A stretch of 64,000 nt of DNA from positions 1 to 64,000 of the forward strand of contig JAKPDW010000004.1 in NCBI GenBank assembly GCA_029552245.1, in the 5' to 3' direction. The stretch comes from Deltaproteobacteria bacterium (GTDB lineage: Bacteria > Desulfobacterota > Desulfomonilia > UBA1062). The translations under genes were made by a program, and so were the position numbers. Below the pieces are notes generated by a model, which saw nothing but the letters and a program-made list of their open reading frames with translations, ran no database searches and was not told the origin of the DNA. The first letter of the stretch is position 1. Each line of letters starts with the position of its first letter. Of the stretch, positions 43,925 through 51,812 are shown piece after piece.

Positions 43925-45635
43925 CGGCACGAAGGAACCCCAGGGCCATGGGCCCCTGTCCGCCTCGTGGAGGAGGAACCTCTCCAGCGTCGAGGCGCTC
44001 GAGATGGCCAACGTCCTCAGGGCGTTGCGCAAGGTCGTGGGCCACCTGGGGACCAATGCGCCCGAGGTCGAGTACGCAGGGTTCCCCTCCACAGGGGCGA
44101 ACTCGATCTTCGTCGACCCGGCCAGGGTCATGGGGACCTACCCGGTGCCGCACGAGACCTCGGACGTGCTCATCGGCGAGGTGGTCCACGAGGCGATCCT
44201 CGGCATCGAGTGGACGGATCGTGTACGCTCGCTCCTCGTCAAGCACATGTCGGGCCTCGGCATGATTGAGCTCGTGAAGTTCCAGCGCATGGTCTCCACG
44301 GGCGAGCACATATACGCCGACGCCGTTCTCGATGGGACGGTGCTCGGGGCGTACGCGTCCAAGGCGAGGCGCCATGCCTTGAGAAACTCCTGGGCGGTGC
44401 GTTCCCGGGAAAAATCGGGTTTTTCGTACGACACCCTCATGCTCTCGTGGATCCAGGCGTCGTTTCTCGACGGCGGCTCGCATACCGTTCACAAGGGGCT
44501 CGCGCGGTGCATGGACGTGCTCTTGGACCTCACCGCATCGCTCGCCCGCATAGCCGGCTCGTCCAGGGGCCAGGTCTTCAGGTGCGAAGAACGATCCTCC
44601 CTCTACCTCAAGGCGTGGTCGGCGCTCGAGCCGCTCGTGAGGGACGTGCCTGTCATCGACAGGAGACTCGTCTGGTCACCGGGCGATGATCCCTCTCCCG
44701 CACGAAAGGCCCCTGGACACCGCTTGGGTACCCAGGCTCATCCCGCCTGCACGGAAGACCTCGTCCGCAGGGTGGAGCTGGAACTCGCCAGGTCATCGAG
44801 CGACCTGACGCCGCTTGTGAGGGCGGCCCTGGGGGGCGACGACGGGGATGTGGTCCCCATCTCCAGGTGGGACTACCGGGTGAGCGCGCACCCCGTGGTC
44901 GACAGGGCGATGGCCGCGAGGATCGCGGCCGTGTTCAGGATCTACGCGGAGAGAAGGCCGCGGTTGTCCAGGGGGCTTGCCGCAGGCAGGGTCGATGGCC
45001 GGAGGCTCTACAGGGTGCCCCTCTCGGGGAGGTGTTTCTTCGAGCGCGAGGCGCACAAGGAGATGGACTGGAACATCACGCTGTTGTGCGATGCGAGCGG
45101 CTCCATGAGGGGGGCCAAGTGGAAGACCGTCGAGAGCACGATCGCGACCATCTGCAAGGCGCTCGAGGCCTACCGGGGCATGTTGAACGCATATGCCTAC
45201 TTCGAGAACGACGGGGTGTGCATGCTCTCCTCGCTCCTGGAAGGGGGGCGCCTGTTCGCGGTGCCTCCTGGAGGAAGGACGGCGTCTGGGCAAGCCATCA
45301 TCGCGGCAGGCCTCCTCATGCCCTCGTCGAACAGGCGCAGGCTCCTCATCCACGTCACCGACGGGGAGTCCAACTACGGTTGCAGCGTGCAGAAAGGCAT
45401 CGATTTCTGCCGCGCCCAGGGAATCCACCTCGTCACGATCGGGTGCGGGTGCCACAACCGGCGCCTCATTGAGGAACAGTACGGTGACACCATAGAGTTT
45501 CTCGACTCGTACAGGCAGCTCCCCAAGGCGCTCGAGCATCTCTTCAGGAGGGTGTTCGTCTACGGCGCGAAGCCGGGCAAGCCTGCCCGGGCAGCTCTAG
45601 ACGCCGCCCGGGAAACGCTTCCGGACAAGGGTTGA
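43905..45635 (+). CDS. VWA-domain protein, partner of the MoxR ATPase (CbbO/NorD/CoxE type)
   Basis: A 576-residue protein. The C-terminal about 220 residues carry a von Willebrand A domain with the MIDAS motif in LLCDASGSMRG (DxSxS) and IHVTDGES. The N-terminal 350 residues have no clear family. The MoxR-VWA gene pair, overlapping here, resembles CbbQ-CbbO and NorQ-NorD, which restore or mature their target enzymes. By analogy, this pair probably remodels the glycyl radical synthase. RBS AGGAAAAGG supports the ATG at 43905. Confidence 0.8.
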   Translation: MSTTSIDGTKEPQGHGPLSASWRRNLSSVEALEMANVLRALRKVVGHLGTNAPEVEYAGFPSTGANSIFVDPARVMGTYPVPHETSDVLIGEVVHEAILGIEWTDRVRSLLVKHMSGLGMIELVKFQRMVSTGEHIYADAVLDGTVLGAYASKARRHALRNSWAVRSREKSGFSYDTLMLSWIQASFLDGGSHTVHKGLARCMDVLLDLTASLARIAGSSRGQVFRCEERSSLYLKAWSALEPLVRDVPVIDRRLVWSPGDDPSPARKAPGHRLGTQAHPACTEDLVRRVELELARSSSDLTPLVRAALGGDDGDVVPISRWDYRVSAHPVVDRAMAARIAAVFRIYAERRPRLSRGLAAGRVDGRRLYRVPLSGRCFFEREAHKEMDWNITLLCDASGSMRGAKWKTVESTIATICKALEAYRGMLNAYAYFENDGVCMLSSLLEGGRLFAVPPGGRTASGQAIIAAGLLMPSSNRRRLLIHVTDGESNYGCSVQKGIDFCRAQGIHLVTIGCGCHNRRLIEEQYGDTIEFLDSYRQLPKALEHLFRRVFVYGAKPGKPARAALDAARETLPDKG

Positions 45636-45647
45636 GGGAGGACACGT

Positions 45648-46058
45648 ATGGAACTCAGTCGGCAGGTCAGGGAGTACCTCGAGCAGGAGGGCAAGAGCGT
45701 CTTCATCGCGAGCTCGGACGCCCAAGGCAGGGTGAACGTCGCCATGTTCGGCTCGGTGAGGCTGGCGCCGGACGGGATGGTCGAGCTCATGCTCGGGGAC
45801 AACAGAACCTGGTCGAATCTCAAGGAAAACGGCTCGGCCGCGTGCATGGTGACCATGCACGGTACCAGCGGCCTGTCCACGAAGGGGTGCAGGCTTTACC
45901 TGAGGTTGGCCGAGGCCAAGGACGAGGGGGCAGACGTGGAGGCGTTCAGGGAACGCCTTGCAGCCCGCATCGGGAAGGCGGCCGACATGATGAGGCACCT
46001 CGTCAGGTTCGAGGTCGTCGAGGCGAGGCCCATCATCGATCTCGGCCAGGGAGTCTGA
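45648..46058 (+). CDS. Pyridoxamine 5'-phosphate oxidase-fold flavin-binding protein
   Basis: A 136-residue PNPOx-like split barrel: LEQEGKSVFIASSDAQGRVNVAMFGSV, then VELMLGDNRTWSNLKENGSAACMV, the common FMN-binding layout. It probably binds FMN or a related cofactor as a reductase or sensor. It follows the VWA gene closely and appears to be in the operon. There is no specific clue to substrate. Confidence 0.75.
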   Translation: MELSRQVREYLEQEGKSVFIASSDAQGRVNVAMFGSVRLAPDGMVELMLGDNRTWSNLKENGSAACMVTMHGTSGLSTKGCRLYLRLAEAKDEGADVEAFRERLAARIGKAADMMRHLVRFEVVEARPIIDLGQGV

Positions 46059-46136
46059 TCCTTGAAAGGGCTTGAGGGATACCGGGACATGAGGAATAGT
46101 CGGGTCACCACTCATGAAGCAAAGGAGGGACATTCC

Positions 46137-46937
46137 ATGAACGACCAGACCGTCCTCTTGACCGAGGTGCGCTCGAACATCGGCACCATCACCCTCAACA
46201 GGCCACACAGCAAGAATGCGTTGTCCATCGATCTCCTCGTGGAGATCCACAGGACGCTCACTGCCTGGTCCCGATCGGACGACATCAGGTGCGTGATCGT
46301 AACAGGCGGGACGTCCAGGGCGTTCTCGTCGGGATACGACATCTCCTCGATCCCAACCATGATGACGCCCGAGATAGAGGAGGTCATGCACAGGGGAAAC
46401 CCGCTGGAGTTCGCCCTGGATGCGGTCTTCTCGTACCCGTATCCCACCATCGCCATGATGAACGGCTACGCCTTCGGCGCCGGCCTCAACCTCGCACTGT
46501 GCTGCGACATGCGCATCGCCGCGTCGGACGTGAAGGTGGGGATGCCCCCTGCGAGGCTTGGGCTCGTCTATCACCCGGACGGCCTGAGACGTTTCATCGA
46601 GGTCGTGGGAATGGCAAGGACGAGGGAAATCTTCTTCACGGGGAATACGTACGAGGGGGAGGAGGCCCTCGCCATAGGGCTGGTCGACCGGCTCGTGCCG
46701 AGAGAAGAGCTCGAAGACACGGTATATGCCGTCGCCGAGACCATAGCGGGCAACGCCCCCCTCGCTCTCAAGGGCACCAAGCGCATCCTCTCGATGATAT
46801 CCGAGCGCACGAGGCTCGGCGAGGAAGAGATGAACGAGGCGAGGAGGCTCATGCGCGAGGCGTTCGAAAGCGACGACCTCAAGGAAGGCCAGGTCGCGTT
46901 CTTCGAGAAGAGGCCCCCGCGATTCTCGGGGAAGTGA
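46137..46937 (+). CDS. Crotonase-superfamily protein resembling methylmalonyl-CoA decarboxylase
   Basis: A 266-residue crotonase-fold enzyme. Both hydratase glutamates are missing: the site usually GGGCE is GAGLN, and the second falls in MPPARLG. The segment NPLEFALDAVFSYPYPTIAMMNG, the AARLG-type stretch with LGLVYHPDG (Tyr145), and the C-terminal FFEKRPPRF track E. coli methylmalonyl-CoA decarboxylase YgfG/ScpB as I remember it, where Tyr140 is catalytic. The YgfG His66 is Tyr67 here. It could decarboxylate the branched malonyl-CoA made by the mutase. RBS AAAGGAGGG supports 46137. Confidence 0.7.
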   Translation: MNDQTVLLTEVRSNIGTITLNRPHSKNALSIDLLVEIHRTLTAWSRSDDIRCVIVTGGTSRAFSSGYDISSIPTMMTPEIEEVMHRGNPLEFALDAVFSYPYPTIAMMNGYAFGAGLNLALCCDMRIAASDVKVGMPPARLGLVYHPDGLRRFIEVVGMARTREIFFTGNTYEGEEALAIGLVDRLVPREELEDTVYAVAETIAGNAPLALKGTKRILSMISERTRLGEEEMNEARRLMREAFESDDLKEGQVAFFEKRPPRFSGK

Positions 46938-47024
46938 CGAAGGAACGGGGTTCTATCGTGAGTGATTGACGGTGATGGGATGCGGCTGGGTGCGAGAAAG
47001 GGGGGAAAGGAGGCGTGTTCGTCC

Positions 47025-48596
47025 ATGGCCATCGAATGGAACATAGGCTTTATCCCGTACAAGCGTGCGCAGCTGACACCCGACAGGACGGCCCTCGTCT
47101 ACGAGGACCAGCCCGTCACCTACCGCGAGCTCAACCAGAGGGTCAACAAGGCGGCCCACATGCTCGAGAAGAAGGGGATCAAGAAGGGTGACCGCGTGGC
47201 CCTGCTCCTGCTCAACTGCGTGGAGTTCCTCGAGGTCTATTTCGCGCTCGCGAAGCTCGGAGCCATCCTCGTCCCGCTCAACTGGAGGCTCGCGGGGCCT
47301 GAGCTCGAGTACCAGCTCAACAACTGCGACGTGAGGATGCTCGTATTCCACGACGTGTTCCTGGGCAGCGTGGACATCATCAGGGAGAGGATAAAGGTGG
47401 AGCAGGACAAGTTCCTGTTCCTGGAGAGCGGGTCAAAGGGCCTTCCAGGTCTCGAACCGCCCAAGTGCCCCTTCTGGGCGCAGGACTACCTCTCGCTCGT
47501 CGAGCCCGAGAGCACCGACGAGCCCGAGCCGTGCGAGCCGGTGACCCTCGACGACCCCCTGGCCATCCTCTACACCTCGGGCGTGACCGGGTCCCCCAAG
47601 GGGGCGGTGGTCTCCCACCTCCAGACCTTCTTTAAGAATTTCCAGGTGGGGCTCTACATCGACGCGTCCCAGGACGACATCGTGATCGCCCAGATGCCGC
47701 TGTTCCACTCGGGAGGGCTCTTCATCGTCGCGACGCCGGCGTTGTGTGCGGGCATGACGCTCGTCATGAGGAGGGGCTTCGACCCGAACGAGTTCGCCGA
47801 GGACATCCAGCGGTACAGGGGCACCATCGTGTTCGCCCTCACCACGATGTGGCGCATGATCCTCGAGACCGGAAAGCTCGACTCGATCGACGTGAATTCC
47901 GTCAGGCGCGTGGTGGGCGGCGGGGAGAGGACCCCGCCCTCGCTGTTCGACGAGCTCGCCAAGCGCAACCTCTTCATGCAGCAGGGGTTCGGGCAGACGG
48001 AGAACTCGGCCATGATGCTCCTCCCCCGTGAGGACATCAAGCGCAAGATGGGGTCCATCGGGAAGCCCGGTTTCTTTACCGAGGTCTGGATAGACGACGG
48101 GAAGGGCAGGAGGCTGCCTCCCGGGGAGATCGGCGAGATCTGCGCGAAAGGCCCGACGGTCATGAGCGGGTACTGGAACATGCCCGAAGAGACCGCGAAG
48201 GCAGTAACCGACGGCGGAGTGCTCCACACGGGAGACCTGGGGTACATGGACGAGGAAGGGTACTTCTACATCGTCGACCGCGTCAAGGACATGTACAGGA
48301 GCGGCGGGGAGAACGTCTACCCCGCCGAGGTCGAGAAGATCCTCTCCACCCACCCGAAGATCTCGATGGTGGCCATCATCGGGGTGCCGGACGATCGCTG
48401 GGGAGAGACCGGCATGGCGTTTGTCGTGCCGAAGAACGGCGAGAAGATCACGGAGAACGAGGTGCTCGACTACCTGAAGGACAAGGTGGCGAGGTACAAG
48501 TATCCCTCGAAGGTCATGTTCATGGACGAGTTGCCCCTGACGGCCACCATGAAGGTGAAGAAGGCGGAACTCAAGGCGAGGTACGGCAGGGTATAG
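47025..48596 (+). CDS. AMP-forming acyl-CoA ligase (AssK-like)
   Basis: A 523-residue ANL-family enzyme that activates a carboxylate with ATP and CoA. The P-loop is LYTSGVTGSPKGAVVSH; GFGQTENSAMML, HTGDLGYMDEEGYFYIVDR and the C-terminal lysine region LTATMKVKKAELK are the other motifs. In anaerobic alkane oxidation the alkylsuccinate is thought to be activated by such a ligase (AssK). RBS AAGGAGG supports the ATG at 47025. A medium/long-chain fatty acid or aromatic acid ligase is also possible. Confidence 0.85.
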   Translation: MAIEWNIGFIPYKRAQLTPDRTALVYEDQPVTYRELNQRVNKAAHMLEKKGIKKGDRVALLLLNCVEFLEVYFALAKLGAILVPLNWRLAGPELEYQLNNCDVRMLVFHDVFLGSVDIIRERIKVEQDKFLFLESGSKGLPGLEPPKCPFWAQDYLSLVEPESTDEPEPCEPVTLDDPLAILYTSGVTGSPKGAVVSHLQTFFKNFQVGLYIDASQDDIVIAQMPLFHSGGLFIVATPALCAGMTLVMRRGFDPNEFAEDIQRYRGTIVFALTTMWRMILETGKLDSIDVNSVRRVVGGGERTPPSLFDELAKRNLFMQQGFGQTENSAMMLLPREDIKRKMGSIGKPGFFTEVWIDDGKGRRLPPGEIGEICAKGPTVMSGYWNMPEETAKAVTDGGVLHTGDLGYMDEEGYFYIVDRVKDMYRSGGENVYPAEVEKILSTHPKISMVAIIGVPDDRWGETGMAFVVPKNGEKITENEVLDYLKDKVARYKYPSKVMFMDELPLTATMKVKKAELKARYGRV

Positions 48597-48599
48597 GGT

Positions 48600-49562
48600 A
48601 TGACGACGCGGGGTTTCAGCAACAGGGTGAACGAGCTCTTGGGCTCGCGTTATCCCATCGTGGCCGGTCCCATGCGGCTCATCTCCCTTGGGGGCATGGC
48701 CGCGAGCGTGTCCGAAGCAGGCGGCTTCGGCGTCATCGCGGCCTCCGGCCTGAACGCCAAGGAGCTCGAGCGCGAGGTGAGCCTCGCGCGCTCTCTCACG
48801 GACAGGCCGTTCGGCGTGAACATCCCCCTGTACCGGGAAAACGCCCGGGAGGTCATCGATGCCGCCCTGGCCATGGGCATAGGCGTCATCTACACCTCGG
48901 CGGGTGACCCGCAGAGGATGGTGGAGAGGATCAAGTCGCGCGGGGCCAAGGTGATACACAAGGTCTCCAGCCTGAACATGGCGCGTAAGGCTGCCGGGGC
49001 GGGCGTCGACGCGGTGGTGGCCATGGGGTGCGAGGCAGGGGGACACATCGGGAAAGACCTCGTGACGATGTTCTGCCTCGTGAGATCCATCACGCGCACG
49101 CTCGACATCCCGGTCATCGCCTCGGGGGGCATAGGGGACGGGAGGGGGCTCCTCGCTGCGCTCATCCTCGGGGCCGAGGGCGTCGAGATCGGCACGAGGC
49201 TGGTGGCCACGAGGGAATGCCCCGTACCGGCCTTCTTCAAAGAGGCATTGTGCAGCGCGGAGTGCACCTCCACGCTCGTGCTCGGCAGGGAGACGATGCC
49301 CATACGCGTTCTGGCCAACGCCATGGCCTTGCGCGCCGCCGGCATGGCGTCAGGCAGCCTGGATGTGGAGATGGCTGCGAGGGGAGACGATCTGTACGCA
49401 CCCCGTGCGCGCGAGAAAGACTCCGCCATCATGCCCTGCGGGCAGGTTGCCGGGCTCGTGGACGGGGTTCTCGAGGTCCGCGAGGTGATCGATTCGATGG
49501 TCAGCCAGGCCAGGGCCATGGCTCGAGGTATCGGCGAGAGCGAAGGGTGGTGGCTTGCATGA
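48600..49562 (+). CDS. FMN-dependent nitronate monooxygenase/FabK-type flavoprotein
   Basis: A 320-residue TIM-barrel flavoprotein: YPIVAGPMRLISLGGMAASVSEAGGFGVI, VVAMGCEAGGHIG and IPVIASGGIGDGRGLLAALILGAEGVEIGTRLVAT are FMN-binding segments of the NMO/FabK family. Either nitronate oxidation or enoyl thioester reduction is possible. In an anaerobe and inside an acyl-CoA operon, an enoyl reductase or reverse dehydrogenase role is favoured. Its stop overlaps the next gene. Confidence 0.8.
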   Translation: MTTRGFSNRVNELLGSRYPIVAGPMRLISLGGMAASVSEAGGFGVIAASGLNAKELEREVSLARSLTDRPFGVNIPLYRENAREVIDAALAMGIGVIYTSAGDPQRMVERIKSRGAKVIHKVSSLNMARKAAGAGVDAVVAMGCEAGGHIGKDLVTMFCLVRSITRTLDIPVIASGGIGDGRGLLAALILGAEGVEIGTRLVATRECPVPAFFKEALCSAECTSTLVLGRETMPIRVLANAMALRAAGMASGSLDVEMAARGDDLYAPRAREKDSAIMPCGQVAGLVDGVLEVREVIDSMVSQARAMARGIGESEGWWLA

Positions 49563-50349
49563 ACTTCGAGCACATCATCCTGGACGTGGACGACATGGTG
49601 GCGACGATCACCCTGAACAGGCCTGAACGCAAGAACGCCTTCGGCGGTCTCATGCGCCAGGAACTCGTGGATGCCTTGACGGAGGTCGCAGTCCGCGAGG
49701 ATGTGAGGGTCGTCGTGATCACCGGTGCGGGGGATGCCTTCTGCACCGGTGGCGACGTGGGGGAGTTCGCCTCGGGCACGACGAAGGCGCTGTCCAAGGT
49801 CGCAAGCAACGAGCGTCATGCCATGTGCCGGGCCGTGCTCGCCATCGATTCCATGGAGAAGCCGGTGATCGCATCGGTGAACGGGATCGCCGCCGGTGGG
49901 GGATGCAACCTCGCCCTTGCCTGTGACATGCGGATAGCCTCGGACAGGGCGAGATTCAGCCAAGTCTTCGCCAAGAGGGGCGTCCACCCGGACTGGGGGG
50001 CATCTATTTCCTGCCCCGCCTCGTGGGGTACTCGAGGGCGTGCGAGCTCGTGTTCACGGCCAGGACCGTGGACGCTCTCGAGGCGCTGTCGATGGGGCTC
50101 GTCAACAAGGTGGTCCCGCACGGGCGCCTCGAGGCGGAAACGAGGGAACTTGCGGGGACCATCGCATCAAACGCGCCGCTTCCGATAGCGTTCGCAAAGC
50201 GAGGTCTCAGGAATTTCTGCAGGTGGGACCTCCCCCAGGCGCTCGACTACGAGTCGTACGTGCTCGAGGTGCTCATGAAGAGCGAGGATATCGTCGAGGG
50301 GTTCTCCGCCTTCCTCGAGAAGAGGCGGCCCCGTTTCAAGGGGAGATAG
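49559..50349 (+). pseudogene. PaaG-like enoyl-CoA hydratase/isomerase with a one-base frameshift
   Basis: The ATG at 49559 overlaps the flavoprotein stop. The first frame reads NRPERKNAFGGLM, FCTGGDV and [20 protein letters not shown], then GVHPDWG. From about 50000 the continuation [36 protein letters not shown] lies in another frame. Adding one G to the run of six at 49995-50000 restores one protein of about 263 residues, with [12 protein letters not shown] as in PaaG-type isomerases. It is either a real frameshift or a homopolymer error. Confidence 0.75.
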
Positions 50350-50507
50350 GCTGGGGACTGCATCGGTACGGGAGTCGGCCGCGTTGGACTAAACACCGAG
50401 GCATTGTTTGGAAGCCGGCCGAAGGCGCGAAAAAGGCGATGCCCGGCTCAGGGACCCGGGCGGCCATGGGAGAGACGTGTTCGGTGCAACCTGAAGGGAG
50501 GCAGAAG

Positions 50508-51554
50508 ATGCGGAAAAAGGTATCGTTCGTGGGTGCAGGCAACGTCGGTGCAACAGCGGCGCTGAGGCTGGCCGAGCTGGATCTCGCGGACATCGTCCTC
50601 GTGGGCGGGGTGCACGAGGGCATGTCGGCCGGGAAGGCCCTGGACATGGCCGAGGCGGCCCCCCTCGAGAAGCATCACAGCAGGATATCCGGGTACACCA
50701 ACGACTTCGACGAGGTCGCGGGCTCCGACATCGTCGTCATCTCTGCGGGAGTGGCGAGGAGACCGGGCATGAGCAGGGACGATCTCCTCACGACCAACCG
50801 CGACGTGGTAAGGGGCCTCGTCGAGCGGATCGTCCCCATAGCCGGGGATGCCGTGTTCATCATCGTGACCAACCCCCTCGACGCCATGTGCCATGTGGTG
50901 CTTGAGACGAGCGGGTTCCCGCGCACCAGGGTGCTGGGCATGGCGGGCGTCCTCGACTCCGCCAGGTTCGCGACGTTCATCGCGCAGGAACTGAACGTCT
51001 CCGTCGAGAACGTCAGCGCCTTCGTGCTGGGCGGGCACGGCGACACCATGGTGCCGCTGCCCAGGTACACGTGCGTGGCCGGTATCCCGGTCACCCAGCT
51101 CATACCCTCGCAGAGGCTCGAGGAGATCATCGAGAGGACACGCAACGGCGGCTCGGAGATCGTGAACCTCCTCAAGGTCGGCAGCGCCTACTATGCGCCT
51201 GCCTGCGCGGTCAAGGAGATGTGCGAGGCCATCCTCAAGGACAAGAAGAAGATCCTGCCCTGCTCAGCCTACCTCCAAGGGGAATACGGGGTGGACGGCC
51301 TCTTCGTGGGTGTCCCGGTGAAGCTCGGCTCGAAGGGCATGGAGGAGATCATCGAGGTCGATCTGCTGCCGCAGGAGCGCGAGGCCTTTCTCAGATCCGC
51401 ACAGGCGGTCCGCTCCCTCGTCGAGGCGATGCGGAGGCTCAACGGAAAGGACAGCCTGAAGAGTCAGGCCACAGGTCAAGACAACAGGCAGGCACGGCAA
51501 GCGAAGCGGAGGGGTTCGACCCCCCGCCCGGGGGTTCCCCTGACCCGGGAATGA
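50508..51554 (+). CDS. mdh: Malate dehydrogenase (LDH-like type)
   Basis: A 348-residue NAD-dependent dehydrogenase. [19 protein letters not shown] is the dinucleotide-binding loop and [20 protein letters not shown] holds Arg residues for substrate specificity. TNPLDAMC follows, and [12 protein letters not shown] has the catalytic His. The first 310 residues match the family; a tail of about 30 residues ([19 protein letters not shown]...) appears to be read-through into low-complexity DNA. In the operon it fits re-formation of oxaloacetate/fumarate for the addition reaction. RBS GAGGCAG precedes the ATG at 50508. Confidence 0.9.
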   Translation: MRKKVSFVGAGNVGATAALRLAELDLADIVLVGGVHEGMSAGKALDMAEAAPLEKHHSRISGYTNDFDEVAGSDIVVISAGVARRPGMSRDDLLTTNRDVVRGLVERIVPIAGDAVFIIVTNPLDAMCHVVLETSGFPRTRVLGMAGVLDSARFATFIAQELNVSVENVSAFVLGGHGDTMVPLPRYTCVAGIPVTQLIPSQRLEEIIERTRNGGSEIVNLLKVGSAYYAPACAVKEMCEAILKDKKKILPCSAYLQGEYGVDGLFVGVPVKLGSKGMEEIIEVDLLPQEREAFLRSAQAVRSLVEAMRRLNGKDSLKSQATGQDNRQARQAKRRGSTPRPGVPLTRE

Positions 51555-51693
51555 AGGGGCCGCACCCCCCGCGAGGGTGCATCCGCAGGTCTCGACCCCC
51601 AGACGATAGGCCCCTCTTGGGTGCGGGGGTTGAGACGGCGGGCTCGAAGGGCGAGAGACGGACGACATAACCCATGCCGCTTGTTTTTTGAAA

Positions 51694-51778
51694 GGCCCGG
51701 GCCCATCCGGTGCGTTTCCTTTCACGGAAACCGTCCGATGACCCCACCGTAGGCCGGGTGAGCCCGGGCCCGTTTTTT
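51694..51778 (+). terminator. Rho-independent terminator after the catabolic cluster
   Basis: GGCCGGG (51752-51758) pairs with CCCGGGCC (51763-51770, one bulged G) and is followed by TTTTTT at 51773-51778. An upstream GGCCCGGGC (51694-51702) can pair with the same 3' arm, giving a larger alternative hairpin. The region 51555-51690 holds no gene. Confidence 0.6.
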
Positions 51779-51812
51779 CCCCAATACTTTACCGAGGGCG
51801 GCCTCTGTGCTA

